Shown: positions 15,576 to 24,187 of the stretch, piece after piece
How positions within the stretch are numbered: the first letter of the stretch is position 1
How the letters are laid out: every line of letters starts with the position of its first letter
NCBI GenBank assembly: GCA_035640475.1
Contig: DASQWC010000001.1
Span: forward strand, 1-47,292
Source of the DNA: DASQWC01 sp035640475
Lineage (GTDB): Bacteria > Actinomycetota > JAICYB01
Length of the DNA stretch: 47,292 nt
Reading direction: 5' to 3'
Program-made: the position numbers and the translations under genes
Notes under the pieces: model-generated
What the model was told of the DNA's origin: nothing
Seen by the model: only the letters and a program-made list of their open reading frames with translations
Database searches by the model: none

Positions 15576-16797
15576 TGTCAATGTCGTCGCCGGAGACTTG
15601 GATCAGCGCAAACGAGACGTTGTTGCGTTCGTTCGACTCGAGAACGTCGTTTCCGGTGTCGACGATCCCCCGGACGACGAAGTAGCCGTCGCCGCCCTCA
15701 GCGAAGTCGACGAACTGACCCGGACGCTGCCACCGGTAGACGTCGCCCCAACCCGCCGACAGACCGATCAAGCCGTCGGTCGGCGAAAAGCAGTTCCCCG
15801 ACGCGCTGTCGCCTTCGCCGTACGTGCCGGCGCCGGCTTGCACGAAACGTCGCCACTCGCCAATGAGCTGGTCGGCTGGGCAGAAACCCGACTTGTGGCC
15901 GCGACCGGCTTTGACCATGCGCCCACGCGCGCGATCGACGACACGGTACAGCTGATAGCCGAGGATGCCGTCGTAGTGGAAGTGACCGTGCGTGTTGTGG
16001 AAGGAATACGTCCCGGCCTTTCTTCGCGAGTACTTCCCATCGGCGCGATAGACGGTTTGGTAGGCGGTTCGCTCAACGCCGGCAAGCGTGTCGGCGGTGT
16101 AGGAGAAATGGATCTCGAACGGTCCTTCGCCCATGTTCACCGGGCCCGCTGTAAACCGCAGACACCGGGTTACCTCGTCCTCGACTGTCTCGTCGGCTGC
16201 GCACGATACGGGACGGACGTCCCCGGCCTCGAGCGGCGGATTCATGCTGTCGCCCGGATACAGGCCGTTGAAGGGGTTGGCCGGCGCCGCAAACGTGAAT
16301 TCGTACGGAGGCACTGAGCGCAGATCCGGGAGGAGCAGCCGCCCGCCGGCCGGCCCTGCCGAAGCACCCTCGAGTTTTGCGCGCATCTGGTACGCCGTCG
16401 ACGACGCACCCATCGGCCGAACGCGCACACGCCACATGCCGGCCGCCGGCGATTCCACGAAGAGCTCTGCGTTGAACTGGTTGTCGTTCGACCCAGATGC
16501 GGCAACCTCGCCGGACGGATCGATGAGCTCGATGCCGAACGGGTCGTCTCGCGCAGGCACATCGATCGCGACCCGCAGCCGGTCGCCGCCGCGGGCGAGC
16601 TTCAGATCCCACGTCCGGCACGGCCCGGCCATATCGCACAACGAAGAATCCTGAACGTCGCCGCGCGTCACGAACGGGCCGGGCCAAAACGCGGCCCGCC
16701 CGACCCCGAGCGAGAGGACGGTCTTGGCCCGGGCCGGCAACGCGATGCCACTGCAGACGAGCGCCGCGACCGCGAGGCAGACGAGGGTCCTCTTCAC
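15496..16797 (-). CDS. Secreted lysyl-oxidase-like copper protein
   Basis: 433 residues with a signal peptide (MKRTLVCLAVAALVCSGIALPARA). Residues about 50-150 resemble a bacterial pre-peptidase-type beta domain, with polar DPSGE and SNDNQFNAELFVESP. The C-terminal half has the lysyl oxidase signature: FHNTHGHFHYDGILGYQLY gives the His-X-His-X-His copper site, and the Cys-bearing segments GFCPADQ and GNCFSPTDGLIG follow. Lysyl oxidases oxidise peptidyl lysine, and the bacterial role is uncertain. GTG 16797 is preferred over GTG 16830, since it begins a clean signal peptide and TACCGT (16804-16809) lies 6 nt upstream. It overlaps the convergent phosphoesterase gene by 80 nt. Confidence 0.8.
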   Translation of the reverse strand: MKRTLVCLAVAALVCSGIALPARAKTVLSLGVGRAAFWPGPFVTRGDVQDSSLCDMAGPCRTWDLKLARGGDRLRVAIDVPARDDPFGIELIDPSGEVAASGSNDNQFNAELFVESPAAGMWRVRVRPMGASSTAYQMRAKLEGASAGPAGGRLLLPDLRSVPPYEFTFAAPANPFNGLYPGDSMNPPLEAGDVRPVSCAADETVEDEVTRCLRFTAGPVNMGEGPFEIHFSYTADTLAGVERTAYQTVYRADGKYSRRKAGTYSFHNTHGHFHYDGILGYQLYRVVDRARGRMVKAGRGHKSGFCPADQLIGEWRRFVQAGAGTYGEGDSASGNCFSPTDGLIGLSAGWGDVYRWQRPGQFVDFAEGGDGYFVVRGIVDTGNDVLESNERNNVSFALIQVSGDDIDIIERGLGTDPWDPRKHVVPSVGGPLR

Positions 16798-16803
16798 TCC
16801 TCG

Positions 16804-16809
16804 ACGGTA
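16804..16809 (-). promoter_or_regulatory. -10 box for the lysyl-oxidase-like gene
   Basis: TACCGT on the minus strand ends 6 nt before GTG 16797. It is the same TANNNT geometry seen at other starts in the window. Confidence 0.4.
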
Positions 16810-16856
16810 CGGACGGCCGGTTACGTCCACGTTTCGCTCCGTTACGCTTGCCCTCC

Positions 16857-17531
16857 ATGGACGACCCGGGCTTGTTCGCCACGCTGTACACGTCGCGTGC
16901 GCTTCGGCGCTTCCGGCCCGACCCCGTCCCCGAGGACATCATCTACCAACTCGTCGACGCGGCGATCCGGGCCCCCACGGGGCACAACCGTCAGGACTGG
17001 CGCTTCGTCGTCGTCACGGATCCCGCCGCCAAGCAGAAGATGCAGGAGTGGTCGGAGCGGGCGTGGAAGATGGCCTTCGCCGAGTACCCGACGACCAAGG
17101 AGATCGACACCCTCCCCCGGACGGCGCGGCTCTCGATCCGCGGCGTCTACGACCTCGCGCACAACCTCGCTGCCGTTCCGCTCGTCGTCGTTGTCTGTGG
17201 GCTCAAAGGGATCCACTCGAGTCCGGGTGGGAGCCACTTCCCCGCCGCGCAGAACATGCTCCTCGCCGCGAGAGCGCTCGGACTCGGCGGCTCGATCTTC
17301 AATCTTCCGATGGTCGGCGGCCGCGAGCTCTACGAGCTCCTCGAGATCCCGGAATCCAATGAGATCTATTGCGTGATCCCGATCGGCTATCCAACCGATA
17401 AGCCCGGTCCGTTGAAGCGCAAGCCCGTGAAGAAGGTTGCGTATCTGGAAAAGTTCGGAACCGAGTGGCCGTTCGCCAACGATCAGCCGGACGACGGCTG
17501 GACGACTAAGTGGATCAAGGGGGGAACGTGA
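16857..17531 (+). CDS. Nitroreductase family FMN oxidoreductase
   Basis: 224 residues with the nitroreductase fold: SRALRRFRPDPVPEDIIYQLVDAAIRAPTGHNRQDWRFVVV carries the FMN phosphate-binding Arg and Ser/Arg cluster and the conserved APTGHNRQ segment. AAQNMLLAARALGLGGSIF is the dimer helix, and CVIPIGYP closes the FMN site. The family uses NAD(P)H and FMN to reduce nitro groups, quinones or enones. ATG 16857 is chosen over an in-frame TTG 9 nt earlier; TACGCT (16843-16848) lies 8 nt upstream. The stop TGA overlaps the crotonase GTG, so the two form an operon. Confidence 0.9.
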   Translation: MDDPGLFATLYTSRALRRFRPDPVPEDIIYQLVDAAIRAPTGHNRQDWRFVVVTDPAAKQKMQEWSERAWKMAFAEYPTTKEIDTLPRTARLSIRGVYDLAHNLAAVPLVVVVCGLKGIHSSPGGSHFPAAQNMLLAARALGLGGSIFNLPMVGGRELYELLEIPESNEIYCVIPIGYPTDKPGPLKRKPVKKVAYLEKFGTEWPFANDQPDDGWTTKWIKGGT

Positions 17532-18388
17532 GCTACGAGCAGATCGAGTACCGCGTGGAGGACAAGGTCGCGACGGTCACGCTGAACCGGCCCGACCGTT
17601 TGAACGCCTTCACGGCTCAGATGATGAGCGAGCTCCTGGATGTCTTCGACGAGATCGACAACGACAACGACGTTCGCGCCGTGATCGTCACAGGCGCCGG
17701 ACGCGGCTTCTGCGCCGGCGCCGATCTGGGCGCCGGCGCCGGCACCTTCGACAACCGAGTGCGCGGCGGTGCGCAGGACATCGCCGAGCATCGAGACGGC
17801 GGCGGCCTCGTCACCCTGCGCATCTACGAGCTGACGAAGCCGATCATCGCCGCCATCAACGGACCGGCCGTCGGGGTGGGCATCACGATGACGCTGCCGA
17901 TGGACATCCGCTTGGCCGTCCCGGACGCCAAGATCGGCTTCGTCTTCGCGCGTCGCGGGCTCGTCCCCGAAGCGTGCTCGAGCTGGTTCCTCCCGCGCGT
18001 CGTCGGGATCGGACGAGCGATGGAGTGGGTCTACACGGGCCGCGTGTTCCCGGCGACCGAGGGTCACGAGGCCGGCCTGATCCAGTACATCTGCGAGCCG
18101 GATCAACTCTTGCTCAAAGCCAACGAGATCGCGCGCGAGATCGCCGACAACACATCCGCGCTCTCTGTCGCCGTTTCACGACAACTGCTGTGGAAGGGGC
18201 TCGGCTACGACCATCCGATGGAGTCGCACAAGGCGGACTCCAAAGCGATCTTTACCCTCGGCCAGGGAGCCGACGCCGCCGAGGGTGTGACGTCGTTCCT
18301 CGAGAAGCGGCCGGCGAGCTACCCGCTGACCGTCCCCAAGGACCTGCCCGAGTGGTTCCCGTGGTGGGAGGAGCGCAGCTTCAACTAA
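17528..18388 (+). CDS. Enoyl-CoA hydratase/isomerase (crotonase) family protein
   Basis: 286 residues. VATVTLNRPDRLNAFTAQMM is the typical start of the fold. GAGRGFCAGADLG supplies the oxyanion-hole glycine, and AAINGPAVGVGITMTLPMDIRLAVPDAKIGFVFARRGLVPEACSSWFLPRVVGIGRAMEW covers the second oxyanion NH and the active-site region. The glutamates of classical hydratases are partly replaced (ARRGLVPEACSSW keeps one), so isomerase or hydratase activity cannot be separated. The GTG start overlaps the nitroreductase stop (GTGA), with AAGGGGGG ahead of it. It could take part in degrading a CoA-linked unsaturated acid with its partner. Confidence 0.9.
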   Translation: MSYEQIEYRVEDKVATVTLNRPDRLNAFTAQMMSELLDVFDEIDNDNDVRAVIVTGAGRGFCAGADLGAGAGTFDNRVRGGAQDIAEHRDGGGLVTLRIYELTKPIIAAINGPAVGVGITMTLPMDIRLAVPDAKIGFVFARRGLVPEACSSWFLPRVVGIGRAMEWVYTGRVFPATEGHEAGLIQYICEPDQLLLKANEIAREIADNTSALSVAVSRQLLWKGLGYDHPMESHKADSKAIFTLGQGADAAEGVTSFLEKRPASYPLTVPKDLPEWFPWWEERSFN

Positions 18389-19773
18389 GGAACGATGTTC
18401 GCGTTGAGCCGGAAGACGTTATCCGGATCGTAACGTCGCTTGACCTCGACCAGTCTGTCGTAGTTCGGCCCGTACGCCGATGTGACTCGCGTGCCGTCGT
18501 CCTTGTCTAGATAGTTCACGTAGACGCGATCGGACATGTGCGGGCGCAACGATTCGAATGTCTCCCGCGTCCACGCGATGCACTCTTCGGTCTGTGCGTG
18601 GTCCTCCCACACGCCCGTCAGGATCAGGTTGAATCCCGGCTCGCGGTGAGGGAAAGCCGTTGCCGTCACGGGCACGCGCGTCACCTTGCCGTGGAACTGC
18701 TCGATGGCCATGCCGCACAAGGGGTGAGGTGCGCGTTCGAGCGCTGCAGCCATCTTCTCGGCAACCTCGTCGGAGAGCTCGCTGAAGAAACCGGACTTCC
18801 AATAGTTCAGCGCTCCTCGTGGGTAGCCGGCGTCCAGGAGTGTGTTCTGAACCGGATAGGGGATTCGTTCAATGGCGTCCATGATCGGAGGGCCGAACTC
18901 CTTGATCGGCTTCACCTCTCGGGCGGCGTCGTCTTCGTCGCCGACGTGACACACGACAAGCGCCGAGAGCTTGGTTCCCGACCCATCGGGGGCGTGGACG
19001 ATCCCGAAGAAGACCGTCATGTCGTCAGAAGCAGACGCCGTGACCTCTCGATACAGCCGCATGAGGTCGACGGCCGATTCGAGTGGATGGGCAACGATGC
19101 CGCCCAGCACCGTCGTCAATGGGTAGGCGCGGTACTCGAAGGAAGTCGCGACTCCGAAATTCCCGCCGCCGCCGCGGATCGCCCAGAACAGGTCGGGCTC
19201 GCTGGCCTCGCGCGCCACCACGATCTCCCCGGAGGCGAGCACCATCTTTGCCTCGACCAGGTTGTCGACGGCCATGCCGTACTTCCCCTGGATCCATCCG
19301 AAGCCGCCCCCGAGCGTGAGTCCGGCAATCCCGGTCGTGGAAACCACACCGCCGGGTGTCGCGAGGCCGTCGGCGTGTGTCACGTCGTTGAGCTCACCCC
19401 AGGTCACTCCGCCTTCGGCCCGAACGTTCGTCCACTCGACGTGACCAACCGGTGATCCGCCCGTACCTTGCATGATCCCAACGGCCTTCATGAGTGAGAG
19501 ATCGATCATGAGCCCGCCGTCGGTGACTGCTTTGCCGGCGACGTTGTGCCCGCCGCCGCGCACCGAGATCTCGAGACCGGCTTCGCGTCCGAGCTTGACG
19601 GCCGCCACGACGTCGGCCGTGTTCGTGCACCGCGCGATGAGCGACGGGTATTTGTCGACGAGTCCGTTGTGGACTTTGCGAATCTCGTCGTACTCCTGAT
19701 CCCCGGGAGCAACGACGGGACCGGACATGCGCTCACGGAGCGCTCCGATCCTCTCGGCGGTTGGGACGGCCAT
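18385..19773 (-). CDS. BBE-type FAD-linked oxidoreductase
   Basis: 462 residues. The PCMH-type FAD domain has EISVRGGGHNVAGKAVTDGGLMIDLS, in which the His of GGGHN is the usual covalent 8-alpha-histidyl site, and STTGIAGLTLGGGFGWIQGKYGMAVDNL. The second Cys link of bicovalent enzymes is absent (GGVTWGELN). The C-terminus YDPDNVFRLNANIVP is the standard berberine-bridge-enzyme-like ending. Such enzymes oxidise sugars or alcohols, or close rings, with oxygen. ATG 19773 follows AAGGAGG by 8 nt, which excludes an in-frame extension upstream. It is divergent from clpS with 77 bp between. Confidence 0.92.
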   Translation of the reverse strand: MAVPTAERIGALRERMSGPVVAPGDQEYDEIRKVHNGLVDKYPSLIARCTNTADVVAAVKLGREAGLEISVRGGGHNVAGKAVTDGGLMIDLSLMKAVGIMQGTGGSPVGHVEWTNVRAEGGVTWGELNDVTHADGLATPGGVVSTTGIAGLTLGGGFGWIQGKYGMAVDNLVEAKMVLASGEIVVAREASEPDLFWAIRGGGGNFGVATSFEYRAYPLTTVLGGIVAHPLESAVDLMRLYREVTASASDDMTVFFGIVHAPDGSGTKLSALVVCHVGDEDDAAREVKPIKEFGPPIMDAIERIPYPVQNTLLDAGYPRGALNYWKSGFFSELSDEVAEKMAAALERAPHPLCGMAIEQFHGKVTRVPVTATAFPHREPGFNLILTGVWEDHAQTEECIAWTRETFESLRPHMSDRVYVNYLDKDDGTRVTSAYGPNYDRLVEVKRRYDPDNVFRLNANIVP

Positions 19774-19850
19774 GGACGACCTCCTTGCTCGACGCAGCCG
19801 TGAAAAGGCTACGCCTCCCCTCAGGGGCGCCGCGATGCAAAAATGCACAT

Positions 19851-20144
19851 ATGGAGCGGACGATCATCGCCCCCGAGCGCACCAGCGAGACGGGTGAGAC
19901 GTGGAAGCCGGACAAGCCGTGGCTGGTGGTCGTCCACAACGACCCCATCAACCTCATGTCGTACGTGACGTGGGTGTTCCAGAAGCTCTTCGGCTATCCG
20001 CGCCCGAAGGCCGAGAAGCTGATGATGGACGTCCACACCAAGGGCAAGGCGATCGTGTCGTCCGGCCCCCGCGAGAAGGCCGAAGCCGATTGCTTCCGCC
20101 TCCACGCCTACGGCCTGTGGGCGACCCTCACGAAGTCCGACTAG
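19851..20144 (+). CDS. clpS: ATP-dependent Clp protease adaptor ClpS
   Basis: 97 residues. ClpS binds N-degron substrates and hands them to ClpC/ClpP. WLVVVHNDPINLMSYVTWVFQKLFGYPRPKAEKLMMDVHTKGKAIV holds the ligand pocket (HNDPxNxxxYV) and the conserved VHxxGKA motif. EKAEADCFRLHAYGLWATL is the C-terminal strand. ATG 19851 is used, with no clear ribosome-binding site, so a leaderless or short-leader mRNA is likely. It overlaps the DUF2017 start by 1 nt (TAGTG), the usual actinobacterial pairing. Confidence 0.96.
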   Translation: MERTIIAPERTSETGETWKPDKPWLVVVHNDPINLMSYVTWVFQKLFGYPRPKAEKLMMDVHTKGKAIVSSGPREKAEADCFRLHAYGLWATLTKSD

Positions 20145-20617
20145 TGCCGGAGTTCCACCCGGCTCCCGATGGAGCAACGCTCGTCCTGGACGAACTCGAG
20201 TCGCAGCTGCTCCGCCGGCTCACCGGCGAGTTGCGAGCGCTCCTCACCGGGAGCCGCGTGGGAAACGGCCCGGTCCTCGACCGTCTGTTCCCCGACGCCT
20301 ACGAGACGCCGGACGATGAAGCCGCGTACCGCGAGATCATCGGCGACGAGCTCTTCGACGAGAAGCTCCGAGCGCTCGACTTGCTGTCGGCGTCGCTCTC
20401 CGATGGCGCGACCGAGGTCACGATCGCCGGCGAGGACTTCGGGACATGGCTTGCGTGCATCACCGACTTGCGACTCGCTATCGGCACACAGCTCGACGTG
20501 GACGAGGAGCGCATGGGTGCCGAGATCGATCCGAAGGATCCGGACGCACAGGCGCTGACGGTCCTGCACTGGCTCGGCTGGCTTCAAGAGGGCCTGCTAA
20601 GGTCGGTCGCGACATGA
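20144..20617 (+). CDS. DUF2017 family protein
   Basis: 157-residue acidic protein that almost always follows clpS in actinobacteria (the Rv1331-Rv1332 arrangement). LVLDELESQLLRRLTGELRALL and DDEAAYREIIGDELFDEKLRALDLL are typical of the family, as is the end LTVLHWLGWLQEGLLRSV. The function is unknown; linkage to ClpS suggests a role in proteolysis. GTG 20144 overlaps the clpS stop, and its own TGA overlaps the next ATG. Confidence 0.9.
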   Translation: MPEFHPAPDGATLVLDELESQLLRRLTGELRALLTGSRVGNGPVLDRLFPDAYETPDDEAAYREIIGDELFDEKLRALDLLSASLSDGATEVTIAGEDFGTWLACITDLRLAIGTQLDVDEERMGAEIDPKDPDAQALTVLHWLGWLQEGLLRSVAT

Positions 20618-22131
20618 CCTCCGGCGCCTACGACGAGCTCATCACGCGCACGAAAGATGCCTCGCTTCTCGCTTCGACGGCGTCTTTACTCAGCTGGGAT
20701 CAGCAGACGAAGATGCCGCCGGGCGGGATCGAGCACCGCAGCAAGCAGATGGCGCAGCTCGTCGGGCTCGTTCACGAACGCCTCACCGACCCACGCATCG
20801 GCGAGCTCCTCGCCGAGTGCGAGTCGGACGCCGAGCTGACGAGCGACCCGCACTCAGATACGGGTGCGAACCTGCGGGAGATCAGACGCCGGTACGACCG
20901 TGAGACCAAGCTCCCGGGCGACCTGGTCGAGGAGATGGCGCGGACGACGTCACTCGCCGAGCACGAGTGGACCGAGGCCAGGGCGAAGTCGGATTTCTCG
21001 TTGTTCCGTCCGTGGCTCGAGAAGAACATCGGTCTGTCCCGCCGGGCGGCCGAGTGCTACGGGTGGGAATCCGACGGCGAAGCCTGGGACGCCCTCGCCG
21101 AGGACTACGAGCCGGGGATGCGCGCCCGCGACGTCGAGAGGGTCTTCACGCCGCTGCGCGACAATCTGCAGAACCTCGTTTCCGACCTCATGTCCGGTCC
21201 CCGGAAACCGTCCACGGTTGTCGAGTCGTTGTCGCTTCCGATCGATGGACAGGAGCGGTTCGTTCGTACGGTCGCCGAGGCGATGGGCTTCGACTTCGAG
21301 CGCGGCCGTATCGACACGACCGTTCATCCGTTCTGCTCCGGCTCCCACCCCGGCGACGTGCGCATCACGACGCGATACGCGGAGAACAAGTTCTTCGACG
21401 CCATCGGCTCCACAATGCACGAGGCCGGGCACGGCCTCTACGAACAGGGCTTGCCCGTCGAGCACAACGGCACGCCGCTCGGCAATGCGGTCTCGCTCGG
21501 CATCCACGAAAGCCAGAGCCGGATGTGGGAGAACTTCGTCGGACGTTCGCTCCCGTTCTGGAAGTGGTGCCTGCCCGAGGTGCACAAGGTCTTCGGCGAC
21601 GCAACGTCACATCTTTCGGTCGAGGACGCCTTCGAGGGGATGAACATCGTCCGACCCGACTTCATTCGCGTCGAGGCGGACGAGGCGACGTACAACCTGC
21701 ACATCATGGTCCGCTTCGAGCTCGAGCGCGGCTTGATCTCCGGCGACATCCCGCCGGCCGACCTGCCGCACGAATGGAATCGCCGATACAAGGAGTATCT
21801 CGGTGTCGAAGTGCCGGACGACGCACGCGGGTGCCTGCAGGACGTGCACTGGTCGGCCGGGCTCATCGGCTACTTTCCGACCTACACACTCGGCAACCTC
21901 TATGCGGCGCAGATCTTCGAGAAGGCCCTTGCCGACATCCCCGGCCTCTACGACGACTTCGAACGCGGCGACTTCTCGGCCCTCAAGTCGTGGCTGAATA
22001 CAAACCTGCACGCGCACGGGGGCCGATACCTTCCGGCCGAGCTGTGCGAGCGCATCACCGGCAAGCCGCTGGAACCGAAGCCCCTGCTCCGGCACCTCAA
22101 CGACCAGCTGCGGCCGCTGTACGGCTGTTAA
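20614..22131 (+). CDS. M32 family metallocarboxypeptidase (Taq carboxypeptidase)
   Basis: 505 residues, the standard size for M32 zinc carboxypeptidases, which remove C-terminal residues in the cytoplasm. The zinc motif HEAGH (His269, Glu270, His273) is intact, followed by GLYEQGLP and GIHESQSRMWENFVGRS, where HESQSR is the family signature with the third ligand. DVHWSAGLIGYFPTYTLGNLYAAQ is the other highly conserved block. ATG 20614 overlaps the DUF2017 stop, placing this peptidase in the clpS operon, which suits peptide clean-up after ClpCP. The stop overlaps that of dodecin (TTAA). Confidence 0.95.
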   Translation: MTSGAYDELITRTKDASLLASTASLLSWDQQTKMPPGGIEHRSKQMAQLVGLVHERLTDPRIGELLAECESDAELTSDPHSDTGANLREIRRRYDRETKLPGDLVEEMARTTSLAEHEWTEARAKSDFSLFRPWLEKNIGLSRRAAECYGWESDGEAWDALAEDYEPGMRARDVERVFTPLRDNLQNLVSDLMSGPRKPSTVVESLSLPIDGQERFVRTVAEAMGFDFERGRIDTTVHPFCSGSHPGDVRITTRYAENKFFDAIGSTMHEAGHGLYEQGLPVEHNGTPLGNAVSLGIHESQSRMWENFVGRSLPFWKWCLPEVHKVFGDATSHLSVEDAFEGMNIVRPDFIRVEADEATYNLHIMVRFELERGLISGDIPPADLPHEWNRRYKEYLGVEVPDDARGCLQDVHWSAGLIGYFPTYTLGNLYAAQIFEKALADIPGLYDDFERGDFSALKSWLNTNLHAHGGRYLPAELCERITGKPLEPKPLLRHLNDQLRPLYGC

Positions 22132-22340
22132 TCCAGACGGAAGCCGATCTTCACGCCGACCTGAAACTCGCCGACGTCGCCGTCGGTGATCGTCCCGCGG
22201 ACTTCGGACACCTCGAACCAGTCGAGATTGCGAAGCGTCTCTTGCGCGCGCTTGACGGCGTTGCGCACAGCCTGCTGAATCGAATCGCCGGACGTTCCGA
22301 CGACTTCTGTAACCCGATAGACCTTTCCCTCCTCGGCCAT
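22128..22340 (-). CDS. Dodecin family flavin-binding protein
   Basis: 70 residues, the exact dodecin size. KVYRVTEVVGTSGDSIQQAVRNAVKRAQETLRNLDWFEVSEVRG is the beta-alpha-beta dodecin fold, with the Trp that stacks on flavin (LDWFEV). EFQVGVKIGFRL is the last strand. Twelve subunits form a hollow shell that stores riboflavin or FMN. The ribosome-binding site GAGGAGG precedes ATG 22340. Confidence 0.95.
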   Translation of the reverse strand: MAEEGKVYRVTEVVGTSGDSIQQAVRNAVKRAQETLRNLDWFEVSEVRGTITDGDVGEFQVGVKIGFRLD

Positions 22341-22369
22341 TCACCCTCCTCTGGTCGTTGTCTGTTCGT

Positions 22370-22375
22370 TACCCT
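22370..22375 (+). promoter_or_regulatory. -10 box for leaderless mRNA
   Basis: TACCCT ends 6 nt before GTG 22382, with no Shine-Dalgarno sequence, which fits a leaderless transcript. Confidence 0.5.
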
Positions 22376-22381
22376 CACGTC

Positions 22382-23170
22382 GTGAGCGTCATCCCTATCG
22401 ATTGGCCCCAGGCAAAGGCCGCCGCCGAGCAAGCGACATCGGATTTCGCCGGCCTCCTTCGAAACGCACCGAACGGCGATGCCCGTGTTCCCGGGCTCGC
22501 ATGGAATGTGGGCGAGCTCGGCGCCCACCTCGTCACGTGCGCCATGCGTTACACGGACTTCGCACATGGGGAGCCGAGCACCGTTGAGGACGATAACTTC
22601 GATGCAGCCAACGCCGACTGGCTTCGGCGGTTAACGGATCGTGATCCGCGTGAGCTCGCGGAGCAACTCGCACAGGCTTCCGAAGCATTCCTCAAAGAGG
22701 TCGAAGCCGACGACTCACGCATGTCGATGAGCGGCGTGCCCGTCGACAAGAGTGTCGCAGCCTGCATTCTGCTCAACGAGCTTCGCGTCCACGGCCTCGA
22801 TCTCTCGCGGGCGGTCGGGAAGAAAGGCTCGATCTCACCGAGCGATGCCCTCCTCATCAACTACGCCGCGCTCAACCTCTTGCCCGCGTTGGTCGGACGC
22901 GCGGGAGCAAGAGATTTCAACGCCACGTTCGAGGTCCGCTTTCGTGGAGGCGAGACCGTGGCGCAGAGGTTCCACGACGGAACGCTCACCATCACTCGCG
23001 GCGCGGCGCCGTCCGCCGACTGCCGCATGTCGGTCGACCCCACGACAGCGCTACTCGTGGCCTACGGAAGGATTCCGCGCTGGCGCGCGGCGCTCTCCGG
23101 CAAAATATTGGCCTGGGGACGCAAGCCGTGGCTCCTCCTCACCTACCAACGTCTGCTCCCGAGCGTCTGA
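22382..23170 (+). CDS. DinB/maleylpyruvate-isomerase-like protein with SCP2-like C-terminus
   Basis: 262 residues. The N-terminal half is the mycothiol-dependent maleylpyruvate isomerase-like fold (TIGR03083 type) with AWNVGELGAHLVTCAMRYTDF, where the His sits in the position used for metal binding, and LLNELRVHGLDLSRAVG with a second His. The C-terminal 90 residues (FEVRFRGGETVAQRF...SADCRMSVDPTTALLVAYGRI) resemble an SCP2 sterol-carrier-like domain, common in actinobacterial versions. Such proteins may use mycothiol as a cofactor. The reaction is unknown. The NTF2-like gene follows after 16 nt. Confidence 0.82.
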   Translation: MSVIPIDWPQAKAAAEQATSDFAGLLRNAPNGDARVPGLAWNVGELGAHLVTCAMRYTDFAHGEPSTVEDDNFDAANADWLRRLTDRDPRELAEQLAQASEAFLKEVEADDSRMSMSGVPVDKSVAACILLNELRVHGLDLSRAVGKKGSISPSDALLINYAALNLLPALVGRAGARDFNATFEVRFRGGETVAQRFHDGTLTITRGAAPSADCRMSVDPTTALLVAYGRIPRWRAALSGKILAWGRKPWLLLTYQRLLPSV

Positions 23171-23186
23171 AGAGCGACCGTCAATC

Positions 23187-23573
23187 ATGTCTAGCCGCGA
23201 GACATTCGACCGATACGTCGCCGCTTGGGGAACCGTAGACATCGCACAGATCGCGCCGTTCTACGGCTTTCCCAGTCTCTTCGTCTCGCCGGCAATCCAC
23301 GCTGTTGTGCGAGACAGAGAGGAACTCATCGCATTGATCGAGCCCATCGTGGCGGGCATGAAGGCGAGCGACTATGCGCGATCTGATGTCGCCGATGTCC
23401 AAGTGCGCGCTCTCGGAGCCAATCTCGAAGAAGTAGTGTGCGAGATCACGCGCTTCAATCGAGCCGGAGACCCGATCCTTCGTGCGAATGGCGCGTATTT
23501 CTGGCGACGCGACGCTGAGGATTGGCGCCTGATCGCAACCTTCGCGGGCGACCCCGTTGCGGGGGAGCTCTAG
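23187..23573 (+). CDS. NTF2-like (SnoaL) protein
   Basis: 128 residues. It has an N-terminal helix (RETFDRYVAAWGTVDIAQIAPFYGFPSLFVSP) and the closing strands ILRANGAYFWRRDAEDWRLIATF, typical of SnoaL and limonene-hydrolase-like NTF2 folds. No catalytic set can be assigned. It is the second gene of a two-gene unit with the DinB-like protein. Its TAG overlaps the TetR stop (CTAG). Confidence 0.78.
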   Translation: MSSRETFDRYVAAWGTVDIAQIAPFYGFPSLFVSPAIHAVVRDREELIALIEPIVAGMKASDYARSDVADVQVRALGANLEEVVCEITRFNRAGDPILRANGAYFWRRDAEDWRLIATFAGDPVAGEL

Positions 23574-24169
23574 CCGGACGGCACGCGCATGCTGTCGAGC
23601 AATGACTGGACGGCGTCCGTCATCTCCTTCATCGCGCGCTTCTGGTCGGGCGCACGGGCGATTTGGATCGCGGCCTCGCTGAGCGCGGCGAGAAACAACC
23701 GCGCGAGGGGATCGACCGGTCGCTTCGCGATGATGCCGGCGTCGACCGCGGCTTGGAGGCTTCCCCGCACGATCTCGAATCCGTAGCGGTCGTCGATCTC
23801 CTTCCAGGCATCCCATCCGAGCACCGACGGCCCGTCGATCAGCACGATGCGTCCGACCGAGGCATCGAGCGACGCTTCGAGAAACGCCTTGACGCCGAGT
23901 CGCATCCCCTTCCACACGTCGTCGCCGGCCGCGCCGGCGGCCAGGATCACCTTCGTGACCAGCTCCTGCTCGATCTCCTCGAAGACGGCCTGGAACAGGT
24001 CGCGCTTGTTGCGGAAGTGGTGATACAGCGCCCCCTTCGTCACGCCGGCGCGCTCGGCGACCTCCTCAATGGGTGTCGCCGCGTAGCCGGGCTCGGTGAA
24101 CAGCTCGCGCGCGACGCGCACGAGCGCGGCCCGTGTGTGCTCGGATCGCTCAGCCTGACGCCTTGACAT
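23570..24169 (-). CDS. TetR family transcriptional regulator
   Basis: 199 residues. The HTH is TPIEEVAERAGVTKGALYHHFRNKRDLFQAVFEEIE, the classic TetR helix 2-3-4 block. The C-terminal ligand domain (IVLIDGPSVLGWDAWKEIDDRYGFEIVRGSL) resembles the group close to AefR-like repressors. ATG 24169 is chosen because it begins MSRRQAERSEHTRAAL; longer in-frame starts would read through the operators. The start codon lies inside operator 1, so the gene is expected to repress itself and the divergent cyclic-nucleotide-binding gene. Confidence 0.92.
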   Translation of the reverse strand: MSRRQAERSEHTRAALVRVARELFTEPGYAATPIEEVAERAGVTKGALYHHFRNKRDLFQAVFEEIEQELVTKVILAAGAAGDDVWKGMRLGVKAFLEASLDASVGRIVLIDGPSVLGWDAWKEIDDRYGFEIVRGSLQAAVDAGIIAKRPVDPLARLFLAALSEAAIQIARAPDQKRAMKEMTDAVQSLLDSMRVPSG

Positions 24170-24186
24170 ACCTACCACCGGTATGT
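24166..24186. promoter_or_regulatory. TetR operator 1
   Basis: Inverted repeat ACATACC-N7-GGTATGT. It covers the start codon of the TetR gene. It is repeated almost exactly 22 bp away, which marks a pair of dimer-binding sites. Confidence 0.75.
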
Positions 24187-24187
24187 A

